Origin: Patescibacteria group bacterium
GTDB taxonomy: Bacteria > Patescibacteriota > Minisyncoccia > Minisyncoccales > JANBVM01
DNA: 43,805 nt
Assembly (NCBI GenBank): GCA_024239015.1
Contig: JANBVM010000004.1
Span: 1-43,805 of the forward strand
Direction: 5' to 3'
Shown here: positions 30,777-40,049 of the stretch, one piece after another
Layout of the letters: each line of letters opens with the position of its first letter
Numbering within the stretch: the first letter of the stretch is position 1
Program-made: the position numbers and the translations under genes
Notes under the pieces: model-generated
Told to the model about the DNA's origin: nothing
The model's database searches: none
Seen by the model: only the letters and a program-made list of their open reading frames with translations

Positions 30777-31439
30777 TTGTCAGATAAAGTACATAATATA
30801 GGAATATGGGCTCATGGTCATTCTCTTGACCGTGATCCTGAAATATGGAAAAGAGTTATCTGGGGAGTACCTCCGAATAGACTAGGAAGGGCCTCTCTAG
30901 CGACATTGCTGGCTATAAAAAATAAAGCAAGACTACTGGGATTTGGAACTGGGTCAAGTCGAACATCGGAAGGTAAGATTGAGGCTGAAGTGATCCGGGA
31001 CTTTATACTGGATAACTTCAATAATTTAGGAGAATTTCAACAGTTCAATGGAGTAGACCTCAGAGAGGCTAAGGATAAGATAAGCCGAATAGTAGAAGTT
31101 GACACAGCATCCAAGAATACCTATGAAGAACTTCAATGTGCCGCTAGAATCTTTTTAGAAAAAGGAGTAAAGACTGTGATTTTTGTCACAGATCCTGCTC
31201 ACGGCTCTAGGGTTTTCAAAAATGCCTGCGAAGTCTTTTTAGAAAATAATAGTTTCAGCAACATCCTCCAACACTTCTCTGTTGCAGCAAGCGCAGTTCC
31301 TTACTCTGGTACTGCTGGTGATGTAGTTGTAGCAGAGCCTCCATATCCGTTACGTAAAGTATTCCAAAATATCATGCAGGCTCCAGAAGAAAGAAGAAAA
31401 GAAATCAACTTACTTCTCAAAAGATACCGCTTTGTTTAA
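30777..31439 (+). CDS. DUF218/YdcF-ElyC-like protein
   Basis: It starts with TTG 30777 after GGAGAAG. The pattern resembles the DUF218 fold: a strand with a Gly-rich turn (LLGFGTGSSRTSEGKIEAEVI), then EVDTASKNTYEELQCAARIFLEKGVKTVIFVTDPAHGSRVFKNA, where the Thr/Asn pair and the late DPxHxxR are the family's conserved spots. Related proteins (SanA, ElyC, YdcF) act in envelope-polymer metabolism or bind SAM. No membrane segment is present, unlike ElyC. It is monocistronic, ended by a terminator at 31449. Confidence 0.6.
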   Translation: MSDKVHNIGIWAHGHSLDRDPEIWKRVIWGVPPNRLGRASLATLLAIKNKARLLGFGTGSSRTSEGKIEAEVIRDFILDNFNNLGEFQQFNGVDLREAKDKISRIVEVDTASKNTYEELQCAARIFLEKGVKTVIFVTDPAHGSRVFKNACEVFLENNSFSNILQHFSVAASAVPYSGTAGDVVVAEPPYPLRKVFQNIMQAPEERRKEINLLLKRYRFV

Positions 31440-31448
31440 AATACTCTC

Positions 31449-31480
31449 TGCTTTTGATTCAAAAATCGAAAGCATTTTTT
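31449..31480 (+). terminator. Terminator before the polysaccharide operon
   Basis: TGCTTTtGAT pairs with ATCgAAAGCA around a short loop, followed by TTTTTT. Confidence 0.75.
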
Positions 31481-31491
31481 ATTGTAATAGT

Positions 31492-31519
31492 TTGACTTTT
31501 AACTCGTCTTATTTATAAT
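31492..31519 (+). promoter_or_regulatory. Promoter of the polysaccharide operon
   Basis: TTGACT (31492-31497), 16 bases, TATAAT (31514-31519). It is the only clear promoter before a run of genes with overlaps or spacers of a few bases that reaches the window end. Confidence 0.75.
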
Positions 31520-31550
31520 AGACTATTGAATTTAGATAGGCAATTTTTTT

Positions 31551-32372
31551 ATGTTCAAAAAAGTAGGCATTATTGGTGTGGGAATGGTGGGTGGCGCTTT
31601 ACAGCGCTACTTTGAGAAAATAAAGAAAATAGAACCTCTTTTATATGATAGTGGTAGAAACTTAGGGTCTATTCAGAACGTCAACCAGGCAGAGGTTATT
31701 TTTATTTGTGTTCCTACCCCATTTAATAAAGAAAAAAACTATTTTGACTTATCTTATATTGAAGATGCAATTTCAAAAATTGAAGGTGAAAAAGTTATAG
31801 TTGTTAAATCAACAGCTTTACCCGGTACTACTGAATCTTTACAGCAGAAATATCCCCAACATAAAATATTGAATAATCCTGAGTTTTTAACTGAACTTAC
31901 AGCCGATCAAGATATGTCTTATCCCGATCGTCAAATAATTGGTCACACTAAAGAGTCTTATACCGTTGCCAAAGACGTTCTCCAGCTCTTACCCTTAGCT
32001 CCCTTTGAGAGAATTTTGACAGCTACCGAAGCTGAAATGGTTAAATATTTTGGAAACACTTGGTTCTCGACAAAAGTCATATTTGCCAATCAAATTTATG
32101 ATTTGTGCCAAAAATTAGGAGCTAACTATGACAGGGTTAGGGATGCTGCAGCTGCCGACAAAAGAATCGACAGAACTCATTTAGAGGTCATACACAAGGG
32201 GTACAGAGGATATGGAGGGAAGTGTTTGCCCAAAGACATAAAAGCTCTTATCCGTTTTGCCGAAGAAAGAGGGATTGATTTAAAACTTCACAAAACTGTT
32301 GATGAAATCAATGATAAACTCTTAAAGGAGCAGAATATTTCTGATCCGGAAAAACATAGTATAAGAGAATAA
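31551..32372 (+). CDS. UDP-glucose/GDP-mannose dehydrogenase-like protein, short form
   Basis: These enzymes oxidise UDP-sugars to uronic acids with NAD. The protein has the N-terminal NAD-binding motif (VGIIGVGMVGGAL, 5-17), the VPTPF loop, the KSTALPGTT strand, and the central helical domain with catalytic Cys225 in GYGGKCLPKD. It ends at residue 273, so the C-terminal UDP-binding domain of the usual 420-450-residue enzyme is missing, with no sign of frameshift. It may act on a different substrate, pair with another subunit, or be a regulator. It is first in the polysaccharide operon. Confidence 0.85.
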   Translation: MFKKVGIIGVGMVGGALQRYFEKIKKIEPLLYDSGRNLGSIQNVNQAEVIFICVPTPFNKEKNYFDLSYIEDAISKIEGEKVIVVKSTALPGTTESLQQKYPQHKILNNPEFLTELTADQDMSYPDRQIIGHTKESYTVAKDVLQLLPLAPFERILTATEAEMVKYFGNTWFSTKVIFANQIYDLCQKLGANYDRVRDAAAADKRIDRTHLEVIHKGYRGYGGKCLPKDIKALIRFAEERGIDLKLHKTVDEINDKLLKEQNISDPEKHSIRE

Positions 32373-32373
32373 T

Positions 32374-33273
32374 ATGTCTAAAATTTTAGTTACAGGAGGA
32401 ACAGGTTTTATCGGCTCCCACCTAGTAGATGCTTTAATTGAAAATAACCATCAAGTTTCACTTGTTGACAATTTAAGTACTGGTAGAAGGGGGAATATTA
32501 ACCCAAAAGCTGACTTCTTTGAGACTGATATTAAAGATTTTAATAGGATCAGACCTCTATTTAATGGGATTGATTTTGTCTTCCACTTAGCTGCTAATCC
32601 TCGTATTCCTTTGTCTATTGAAAAACCAAGAGAGACAAATGAGGTTAATATTAATGGGACTTTAAATGCTCTGCTAGCCTCTAAAGAGGCTGGAGTTAAA
32701 AAATTTATCTACAGCTCTTCTTCTTCAGTATATGGGGATCAAGAAGAATTACCTGTAAAAGAAGGCATGACCTGTTCTCCCTTAAGCCCCTATGCTTTAC
32801 AGAAATATGTTGGCGAAGCTTATTGTAAAATTTTCTCTGAGATATATGGATTACCCACAGTCTCTTTACGTTATTTCAGCGTGTATGGTCCTAGATATTC
32901 AAAAGAAGGAGAACATCTTCAGGTTATAGCTCTTTTTCTCGAAAAGAAAAAACAAGGCGAACCTTTGACCATCACCGGAGATGGAGAGCAGACAAGAGAT
33001 TTCACTAGCGTTTTTGATGTAGTCAGAGCTAATATTTTGGCTATGGGATCAGGAAAAGTAGGAAAAGGGGAAGCTATTAATGTCGGAGGGGGAAAAGATT
33101 ATAGCATTAAAGAAGTAGCCAAATTAATTGGAGGTGAAATTAAATATATCCCCTTACAGCCAGGCGAAGTAGACCGTAATTTGGCAGATATCAGCCTAGC
33201 TAAGGAATTATTAAACTGGGAACCTAAAATTAAATTAGAAGAGGGTATTAAACAATTACTAAAAGAGTTATGA
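32374..33273 (+). CDS. NAD-dependent sugar epimerase (GalE-like SDR)
   Basis: This extended short-chain dehydrogenase has the GGTGFIGSHL motif (7-16), the FHLAANP strand, SSSSSVYG, the catalytic pair in YALQK (Tyr-x3-Lys) and the C-terminal DFTSVFDVV motif. It likely interconverts UDP-hexoses (4-epimerase type) or their derivatives for the surface glycan. It starts one base after the dehydrogenase stop and overlaps the next gene by four bases. Confidence 0.88.
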   Translation: MSKILVTGGTGFIGSHLVDALIENNHQVSLVDNLSTGRRGNINPKADFFETDIKDFNRIRPLFNGIDFVFHLAANPRIPLSIEKPRETNEVNINGTLNALLASKEAGVKKFIYSSSSSVYGDQEELPVKEGMTCSPLSPYALQKYVGEAYCKIFSEIYGLPTVSLRYFSVYGPRYSKEGEHLQVIALFLEKKKQGEPLTITGDGEQTRDFTSVFDVVRANILAMGSGKVGKGEAINVGGGKDYSIKEVAKLIGGEIKYIPLQPGEVDRNLADISLAKELLNWEPKIKLEEGIKQLLKEL

Positions 33274-34247
33274 AAAGAAATAAAACTGTACTAGTCACAG
33301 GCGGCGCTGGCTTTATTGGTTCTCATCTCGTTGAAGAACTTTTACAAAAAGGACAAAAAGTTATTGTTGTTGATAATCTTTCAACTGGAAGCTTAAAAAA
33401 CATCGAACATCTTAAAAAGAACAAAGAATTTCATTTTATTAAAGGATCTATTTTGGATGAGAATTTAATGGAGGATTTAATAAAGAAAGTAGACCAAATC
33501 TATCACTTAGCAGCAGTAGTTGGTGTAAGAATGGTATTGGGGAAGCCTTTGAATTCTCTTTTAACTAATATAAAAGGGACAGAGATCGTTTTGAAGGAAG
33601 CGGCAAAAAGAAAAACGAAAATTCTATTAGCTTCAAGCTCTGAAGTTTGCGGAAAAGACGATAATATTCCTTTTGGAGAAGAAGACGATAGAACCTATGG
33701 TTCTGTCTATAATGATCGCTGGGTTTATGCTTTTGCCAAGGGAGTTGATGAATTTTTAGGTTTGGCTTATTGGAGAGAGAAAAAACTGCCCGTTGTTATC
33801 GTTCGTCTTTTTAATGTGATAGGTCCTAGACAGACAGGTAGATATGGCATGGTAGTGCCAACCTTTGTAAAACAAGCCCTTTCTAAAGGACCAATTACTG
33901 TCTTCGGAGACGGTAAACAGACTAGATGTTTTGCTGATATTCAGGATGTAGTAATAGCCTTAGTTAAGTTAATGGTAGCAAAGAATGCTGAAGGCCATGT
34001 TACTAATTTAGGCTCAGATTACGAGATAAGCATTAATCAATTGGCGAAAAAAGTAAAAGGATTAACTGGCAACTACTCCTCAGAGATCATTTATGTCCCT
34101 TACAAGAAAGCCTATCCTGATGGCTACGAGGATTTTAGGCGTAGGGTGCCTAATATTTCAAAAATCAAAAAGACGATCAACTACAGGCCAAGTGTTGGCT
34201 TAGAGGAAAGCATTAAAAGAATCATAAAGTATTACGACAACAAATGA
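33270..34247 (+). CDS. NAD-dependent sugar epimerase/dehydratase (SDR, UXS-like)
   Basis: A second extended SDR has GGAGFIGSHL (10-19), the YHLAAVVGVRMVL strand, SSEVCG, catalytic YAFAK and the RCFADIQDVV motif. The RLFNVIGPRQTGRYGMVVP stretch resembles UDP-glucuronate decarboxylases and dTDP-glucose dehydratases rather than GalE. Beside the UDP-sugar dehydrogenase a decarboxylase producing a pentose is plausible. It overlaps both neighbours by four bases. Confidence 0.85.
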   Translation: MKRNKTVLVTGGAGFIGSHLVEELLQKGQKVIVVDNLSTGSLKNIEHLKKNKEFHFIKGSILDENLMEDLIKKVDQIYHLAAVVGVRMVLGKPLNSLLTNIKGTEIVLKEAAKRKTKILLASSSEVCGKDDNIPFGEEDDRTYGSVYNDRWVYAFAKGVDEFLGLAYWREKKLPVVIVRLFNVIGPRQTGRYGMVVPTFVKQALSKGPITVFGDGKQTRCFADIQDVVIALVKLMVAKNAEGHVTNLGSDYEISINQLAKKVKGLTGNYSSEIIYVPYKKAYPDGYEDFRRRVPNISKIKKTINYRPSVGLEESIKRIIKYYDNK

Positions 34248-35032
34248 AGATTTGTTTTGTCTCAATAGATGTCGAATCTGATTTTGCTGAGAATAAAAAC
34301 TTTGAAGGAATAGAAAACTTAGACAAAATTTTAAGCATTTTTAAAAAGCACAATATCTCAGCTACTCTCTTTGTTACCGGGAATGTCTTAAGAAGATATG
34401 CCGAAATAGTAAAAAACTGGTCAAAACATTATGAAATTGCCTGTCACAGTTTTTCTCATCAATTTTGGAATACTTTAAATAATCAACAGAGAAAAGAAGA
34501 GTTGGAAGAATTTTCTGGTCTCTATCGAGGAATTTTTACCAGAAGCCCAAAAGGTTTTCGTGCTCCTTCTCATCTTATCGATGAAGAAGGATTAAAGCTC
34601 TTACAAGATAACAATTTTTTATACGATAGTAGTGTCGTTCCTCACTATCCTTTTTTTAAAAAATATCGAGGGTATAAAGGACGAGCCCCGCTTTTTCCTT
34701 ATTGGCCAAATATTAAAGACCGTAGACAAAAGGGTCAAATGGAAATTCTGGAAATTCCAGTAAGAGGACAAATATTCGGAATTCCTTTAGCCGGAGCTTG
34801 GATTGCGCGACTTCCTTTTTCTTTTTATAGATTTTTATTTGAAATTTATCGTCCCTCCTTCCTTACAATAAATATGCATTCCTGGGATATTCTCGATACT
34901 CCCCAAAGAAAAAGTACTCCGGCTCAATTCTTGAGAAACCTTGAAGAAACCTTATTGTTATTAAAAAAGAAGAGTTACAAATTTCTAGAAGGTTTTCAGA
35001 TTTATGAGTCAATTTCGAAGAATAGACAATAG
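34244..35032 (+). CDS. Polysaccharide deacetylase (NodB fold)
   Basis: This carbohydrate-esterase-4-type deacetylase has the metal-binding triad Asp9 (VSIDVESDF), His68 and His72 (CHSFSHQF). The usual later motif GFRAPSH and the closing ITINMHSWDIL-type histidine strand (INMHSWD) are present. It should remove N-acetyl groups from a glycan intermediate. No signal peptide is seen, so it probably acts inside on lipid-linked sugars. It overlaps the next gene by 29 bases. Confidence 0.88.
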   Translation: MKICFVSIDVESDFAENKNFEGIENLDKILSIFKKHNISATLFVTGNVLRRYAEIVKNWSKHYEIACHSFSHQFWNTLNNQQRKEELEEFSGLYRGIFTRSPKGFRAPSHLIDEEGLKLLQDNNFLYDSSVVPHYPFFKKYRGYKGRAPLFPYWPNIKDRRQKGQMEILEIPVRGQIFGIPLAGAWIARLPFSFYRFLFEIYRPSFLTINMHSWDILDTPQRKSTPAQFLRNLEETLLLLKKKSYKFLEGFQIYESISKNRQ

Positions 35033-36002
35033 AAAAGAGTGGCAGGAATTACTTAATAAGGTTTTGTTTAAAACCTTTTTTCATAATTTAGAATGGGAAG
35101 ATTTCTTAGAAAATAATTTTAAATGGTTGAAATTCGAACACTATTTATATGGAGACGAGGTTTTGTTAAGTTTAGCCCGGTATAAAGTTTTTGGTAAAGA
35201 AAGACTAATTTCTCACCCCTTTTGCGAGTACGGAGGGCCGTTGCCTTTAAAAAAAGACATTGACGGTAGAAGGTTTAGGGAGGGTCTTTATTTAAACTTT
35301 AAGGATTTTTTTAGAATTAGCTTTCATCCCCAAATTCCAGCATATTTTAAAAACTTGGCTCTAAAAGAACCAGACAGTTCAAGGGATACCTATTTTATTG
35401 AAAATATTAACCAGAAAACTGAAGAGAATATTTTTTCTTCTTTCAGGAAGACGCTTCGCCACTCTATAAATAAAGCCCAAACCCAGAATCTTGAAATTAA
35501 AAAATGTGGAGATAAAGAGGAATTGAAATATTTTTATAATCTATATCTAAAAACTACCAAAAGACATAAAACCATACCTTATCCTTTTTCTTTTTTTCAA
35601 TATTTTTTAGACTCCCAAAATTCTGAAATTATTCTAGCTAAAAGTGAGGATAAGATAATAGCTGGTAGCGTTTTTCTATTTTATGATAAATTTATACATT
35701 ATTTTTTGAATGCCTCTGACGAAATACACAGAGACAAAAAAGCTAATTATCTGATTTTGTGGGACCAAATTAAAAAACATCTCAGAGGAAGCTATCAAGT
35801 TTTTGATTTCGGAGGAACAGGTAGAGGATCTGCTCTTGAAGTTTTCAAGAGGGGGTGGGGGACGAGGAGATATCCGATTTTTGAGCTGAAGAATTTTTCA
35901 GAGAATAAGCTGAAGAAATCAAAGCTAAGAAATATCTTTGGTCTTCTTCCCTCCTTTTTGATTAAAAAAGTCGGCTCTTATCTGCTTAAATATAAATTAT
36001 AG
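35004..36002 (+). CDS. FemAB/GNAT-type aminoacyl- or acyl-transferase
   Basis: The protein has the double-GNAT look of FemAB/BcsL-type enzymes: WEDFLENNFKWLKFEHYL early, then the helical LRHSINKAQTQNLEIKKCG, FFQYFLDSQNSEIILAKSEDKIIAGSVFLFYDKFIHYFLNAS and the closing FDFGGTGRGSALEVFKRGWG. FemX/FemAB add amino acids to lipid II; in polysaccharide clusters relatives modify sugars with acyl or amino-acid groups. Which applies here is open. The 29-base overlap with the deacetylase gene indicates a coupled operon. Confidence 0.78.
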   Translation: MSQFRRIDNRKEWQELLNKVLFKTFFHNLEWEDFLENNFKWLKFEHYLYGDEVLLSLARYKVFGKERLISHPFCEYGGPLPLKKDIDGRRFREGLYLNFKDFFRISFHPQIPAYFKNLALKEPDSSRDTYFIENINQKTEENIFSSFRKTLRHSINKAQTQNLEIKKCGDKEELKYFYNLYLKTTKRHKTIPYPFSFFQYFLDSQNSEIILAKSEDKIIAGSVFLFYDKFIHYFLNASDEIHRDKKANYLILWDQIKKHLRGSYQVFDFGGTGRGSALEVFKRGWGTRRYPIFELKNFSENKLKKSKLRNIFGLLPSFLIKKVGSYLLKYKL

Positions 36003-36008
36003 GTAACT

Positions 36009-36725
36009 ATGCGAGGTTATAAAAAGAGAAAACAGAAATGGGAAGGAAAGAATCGAAAATATGAATTAAATTCAGCTCGAGAAGCAACTATTATTCTAAC
36101 CGTTAAAAACACACTTGAATTGTTAGGAAACAAAAGAGAAGGTGAGGTATTAGATATTGGGTGTGGTTTTGGAGAAATTGATTTGTTATTAGCCAAAGTT
36201 ACAGATTTCAGAATTACTGGATGTGATATTTCTGAGAATGCATTAGGGATTGCCAGAAGCAATATTAAGCAGGCAGATTTGGCTGGTCGGGTCAAAATTG
36301 AAGAAGGGGATGTTTACAACCTTAAATATCCTGATAATTCTTTTGATGTTGTCCTGAGCTTTGGTTATGTATCAGCAGCCACTTACCCTGGAGTGCAAAG
36401 GGAGGTAGCTAGAGTTTTAAAACCAGGAGGTGTTTTAGTCTGTGATTTTATAAATTGTCTATCTTTCTATAAATTTCTCAATACTTTTGCAAGAATTATA
36501 AAAAGAAATGAGAACCCTTACTATATTTCTGCTGCTAGAATCAGTCAAGAATTTGAAAAAGCAGGTCTTATGTTTATAAACCAACGCTTCTTTAATACTT
36601 ATCCACCAATAAACCTAAAGATGGATTCTGGTGTGTTCTTTACTTTCGAGAACACTATAGGGAAAGTGTTTCAAAATTTTTTAGGGAGGGTAAGATTAGT
36701 TAGCTTCCAAAAATTTAAACCTTAA
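36009..36725 (+). CDS. SAM-dependent methyltransferase (class I)
   Basis: Motif I VLDIGCGFGEIDLLL (about 47-60), acidic ITGCDIS, EEGDVYNLKYPDNSFDVVLSFGYVS and RVLKPGGVLVCDF are all present, so this is a Methyltransf_11/25-type enzyme. In this operon it probably O- or N-methylates a sugar or a glycan end. The C-terminal part (about 150-238) has no recognisable second domain. Confidence 0.85.
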   Translation: MRGYKKRKQKWEGKNRKYELNSAREATIILTVKNTLELLGNKREGEVLDIGCGFGEIDLLLAKVTDFRITGCDISENALGIARSNIKQADLAGRVKIEEGDVYNLKYPDNSFDVVLSFGYVSAATYPGVQREVARVLKPGGVLVCDFINCLSFYKFLNTFARIIKRNENPYYISAARISQEFEKAGLMFINQRFFNTYPPINLKMDSGVFFTFENTIGKVFQNFLGRVRLVSFQKFKP

Positions 36726-36727
36726 AA

Positions 36728-37867
36728 ATGTTTTTTGTTCACCCTCAAATTAAATTGAATAGAGAGAACTTAAAGAGAATATTTTTTAGTTTTCTGGGGA
36801 AATCTGATTTTGTTTCTTTGAAAAAGAAACTTTCTTTAATGTTCACTGAAAAACAGCTTGTTTTCACTGATATGGGGAGATCTGCTTTTAAGATTATTGT
36901 TGAAAAATTAAACCTGCAAAATTCTCAGATTATCATGCCAGCATATATCTGTGACATTTTTTACCCTATTTTAAAGCAATACAATATTAAGCCAATTTTT
37001 TTGGACATTGACCTTAATACTTTTAATGTTAATCCAGATAAAATTTCACAATCAGTTACTCCTCAAACTAAGGCGATTTTAGTAGCTCACACCTATGGAT
37101 TACCGGTTGATATGGAGAGAATCAAAGAAATTAAGGGACCTATCATTATTGAAGATTGTGCCCACACTTTTGGAGCTAGATACCAGAATGAGTTTGTTGG
37201 AAATTTTGGCCAAGCCTCGTTTTTTAGCCTTTATAAACAGTTTCCGACCTTTCGGGGTGGGTTATTAATCTGTCCTAATAATTGGGATATTAATCTTTCC
37301 AAAACAAGTTTTAACACTAGAGATTTTATTTCATTCTTAAACTCTTTCCCTTTTTTTAGTTTTCTTTTTAAAACATTTGGAGAAAAGGCAGCTGAAAAAA
37401 TGCCCAGGAAAGAGAAAACCCTAAAACCCAGTGCCCTTAATTCAGTTTCATTAAACTTTTTCTCTTACTTTTTGGAAGATTATGAAGAGCCTTTAAGAAG
37501 AAGAATCGCTCTTGCTTTATTCTTTCAAGAGGAATTAAAGAAGTTGGGGCTTTTAGTTCAAGAATCAACAAATAATGTTTTTTGTTATCTTTCAGCTTTA
37601 GTTCCTAAAGAATTAGAGGGAAAAAGAGATGAGTTAGTAAAAAAACTGAGAAGGGAAGGAGTTTTTTGTACTAGAATGTGGAATACTTCCAGAACCATTA
37701 TTCTGAATCCAGACGTTCAACAGGAATATAATATTGATTTAAATGAATTCCCTAATACTGTTGAAGCTGCAAATAGGGTTATTAATTTTCCTCTACAGAA
37801 TCATTACACCAAAAAAGACATCGAAAAAATAATACAGGCAATAAAAAAGGTTTTAACTAAACTATGA
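36728..37867 (+). CDS. DegT/DnrJ/EryC1/StrS-type PLP aminotransferase
   Basis: This family transfers an amino group to keto-sugars. The PLP site is readable: IIMPAYICDIFYP (aromatic stacking region), the Asp143 motif IIIEDCAHTFGARY, and Lys170 in SFFSLYKQFPTFRGG, the Schiff-base lysine before the Gly pair. The 379-residue length is normal. It would supply an amino-sugar for the surface glycan. It starts two bases after the methyltransferase stop and overlaps the following GT by four bases. Confidence 0.85.
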   Translation: MFFVHPQIKLNRENLKRIFFSFLGKSDFVSLKKKLSLMFTEKQLVFTDMGRSAFKIIVEKLNLQNSQIIMPAYICDIFYPILKQYNIKPIFLDIDLNTFNVNPDKISQSVTPQTKAILVAHTYGLPVDMERIKEIKGPIIIEDCAHTFGARYQNEFVGNFGQASFFSLYKQFPTFRGGLLICPNNWDINLSKTSFNTRDFISFLNSFPFFSFLFKTFGEKAAEKMPRKEKTLKPSALNSVSLNFFSYFLEDYEEPLRRRIALALFFQEELKKLGLLVQESTNNVFCYLSALVPKELEGKRDELVKKLRREGVFCTRMWNTSRTIILNPDVQQEYNIDLNEFPNTVEAANRVINFPLQNHYTKKDIEKIIQAIKKVLTKL

Positions 37868-38964
37868 AAGTTTTAATACCGGTTTTACATTATTATCCAG
37901 TGATTGGGGGATTAGAAACATGGACCCAGAATATTGCAGAAAGGCTTTCTGATAAAGCCGATATCTTTATTGTTACTGGCAAAGTGAAAGATAAACCTAA
38001 TAAAGAGAATTTAAGAGAGGTTGATATATCTAGAACCTCTCTGTATTCTCTGAGAGATCTTTCTTATTCTTCTCCTCTCTATATACTCACAGCTCTACCT
38101 TTTATCTTTTTAAAGTCTCTTTTTTTGATAAAGAAGGAAAAAATCAATATCTGCCACTGCCAAGGATTTCTCAGTAGTTTTTTAGGATATCTTCTTTTCA
38201 ATCTGACCAAAACCCCATACGTTGTAACTGTCCAAAGATTGGAAAAAAATAGCTTCTTGAGAAAATTAGTCTACAGAAATGCTAAAACTTGTATTGCTGC
38301 TAGCTCAGCTATCAAAGATTATTTTATTGAAATTGGCAGCAAGGATATAGTAGTTATTCCTAATGGAATTGATCTGAGAAGATTCAGTAATTTAGACCGT
38401 AAAGAAAACAGAGCAAAATTAGGCTTAGACAACAAGTTTACGATAATGACTATAGCAAGACTGGAGAAGGTTAAAGGAATAAGATACTTGATTCAATCAC
38501 TACCTTTATTAGATATTAACTACCAGTTACTGATCGTTGGGGATGGTTCAGAAAGGGAAAGCTTGGAAAACATGGTAAAGAAGTTAGGATTGGATAATAA
38601 AGTAGAATTCTTGGGGCAAATTCAAAATGAAAAAATTCCAGACTATTTAATCGTTGCTGACTGCTCCATCTTACCTTCTTTAAAAGAAGGCTTTGGAATA
38701 GTGATCTTAGAGGCGATAGCCTCAAAAGTTCCTGTTGTAGCTACCAGGGTGGGTGGTATTTTAGATATAATCGAGGATGAAAAAACAGGTCTTTTAGTAG
38801 AATCTAAGAATCCGGACCAAATCGCAAAAGCTATATATAGAATTTATTCCCAGCCAGAACTGGCTAGGGATTTGGTGGCTAATGCTAGCTTAAATTTAGT
38901 AAAATATGATTGGCAAAATATTACAGGGGAGGTTCATAAAATTTATAAACGATTAATCTTATGA
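37864..38964 (+). CDS. Family 4 glycosyltransferase 1 of 4
   Basis: GT-B enzyme with the N-terminal GGLETWTQNIAERL loop and the donor domain TIARLEKVKGIRYLIQSL (about 198-215). LLIVGDGSERESLENMV and the EX7E motif in LPSLKEGFGIVILEAIASKVPVVATRVGGILDII are also present. It overlaps both neighbours by four bases. It adds one sugar in repeat-unit assembly; specificity cannot be read. Confidence 0.92.
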   Translation: MKVLIPVLHYYPVIGGLETWTQNIAERLSDKADIFIVTGKVKDKPNKENLREVDISRTSLYSLRDLSYSSPLYILTALPFIFLKSLFLIKKEKINICHCQGFLSSFLGYLLFNLTKTPYVVTVQRLEKNSFLRKLVYRNAKTCIAASSAIKDYFIEIGSKDIVVIPNGIDLRRFSNLDRKENRAKLGLDNKFTIMTIARLEKVKGIRYLIQSLPLLDINYQLLIVGDGSERESLENMVKKLGLDNKVEFLGQIQNEKIPDYLIVADCSILPSLKEGFGIVILEAIASKVPVVATRVGGILDIIEDEKTGLLVESKNPDQIAKAIYRIYSQPELARDLVANASLNLVKYDWQNITGEVHKIYKRLIL

Positions 38965-40049
38965 AGATATTGTTAGCTACACCAACTTATCCACCAGAAA
39001 TTGGAGGACCTTCTCAATATGCAAAGAATTTGGCGGAAAAATTGAGAGAAAGAGGCACTAAGACAGAAGTCGTTTCTTATAACAACTTAAAAGAAAGCCC
39101 TCGACCTTTTAAATTTTTCATCTATTTCTTGAATCTTTTCAAAAAAGCTAAAAACAGCCAAATAATCTATACCTTTAACCTTATTAGTTGCGGCCTACCT
39201 GCTTTTTTTTGCAGTAAAATTTTAAGGAAGAAATTTCTCATAAGATTAGGTGGTGATTTCTTATGGGAGCGGGCAGTGGAATTAGGAAATATTAAAAAGA
39301 CTTTAAGAGAATATTATCGAGAGCCCAAAAGCATAATGGAGAAATTTTGGTTATACTTGATGGAAATAGTCCTAAATTCGGCCAATAAAATAATCTTTAC
39401 TAGTAACCTGCAAAAAGAAATTTACAAGAAATATTTTTGCATTAAAGAAGAAAAAACCATAGTCCTTTCCAACCCGTTTCCAGAATACAAACCATTAAGT
39501 TATCGGCTACCAACCGTTAATTATCAGATATTATATGCTGGCCGTCTGATAAAGCTTAAAAACTTGGAAATCCTGATCGAAACTTTTGCCAGAGTGATGG
39601 AAAAAACCAATATTGCTATAACATTAAAATTAATAGGAGAAGGACCAGAGAGAGAGAGTTTAGAATTGAGAATTAAAGATTTGGGGCTGGAGAACAAAGT
39701 AATTATAGAAAAATCTATTCCTCACTTCGCTTTATTAAAAGAGATTGAAAAAAGTTATTTTTGTATTTTACCCTCCTTAACTGAGATTTCACCAAATTTT
39801 GCCCTAGAATGCATAAGACTAATGAAACCGATCTTGTTAACTAAAGAAACTGGGATTTACGAAGATTTTAAAACCAACCTGACTTTTATTAATCCTCAAG
39901 ACGAAAAAGACATTAGAGAGAAAATACTCTATCTCTTAGATGAAAAGAACTACCAATCTTATATTGAGAGAATGAAAGATATTCCAACTTCTTACTCTTG
40001 GAATAATGTGACAGAAAAACACATTTCATTATTCAAAACATTGACATGA
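38961..40049 (+). CDS. Family 4 glycosyltransferase 2 of 4
   Basis: The N-terminal TYPPEIGGPSQYAKNLAEKL loop is typical GT4. The donor domain has YAGRLIKLKNLEILIETFARV, LIGEGPERESLEL and ILPSLTEISPNFALECIRLMKPILLTKETG. The EX7E glutamate spacing (TEISPNFALE) is kept but the region is less canonical than in its neighbours. It overlaps the flanking genes by four bases. Confidence 0.9.
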   Translation: MKILLATPTYPPEIGGPSQYAKNLAEKLRERGTKTEVVSYNNLKESPRPFKFFIYFLNLFKKAKNSQIIYTFNLISCGLPAFFCSKILRKKFLIRLGGDFLWERAVELGNIKKTLREYYREPKSIMEKFWLYLMEIVLNSANKIIFTSNLQKEIYKKYFCIKEEKTIVLSNPFPEYKPLSYRLPTVNYQILYAGRLIKLKNLEILIETFARVMEKTNIAITLKLIGEGPERESLELRIKDLGLENKVIIEKSIPHFALLKEIEKSYFCILPSLTEISPNFALECIRLMKPILLTKETGIYEDFKTNLTFINPQDEKDIREKILYLLDEKNYQSYIERMKDIPTSYSWNNVTEKHISLFKTLT

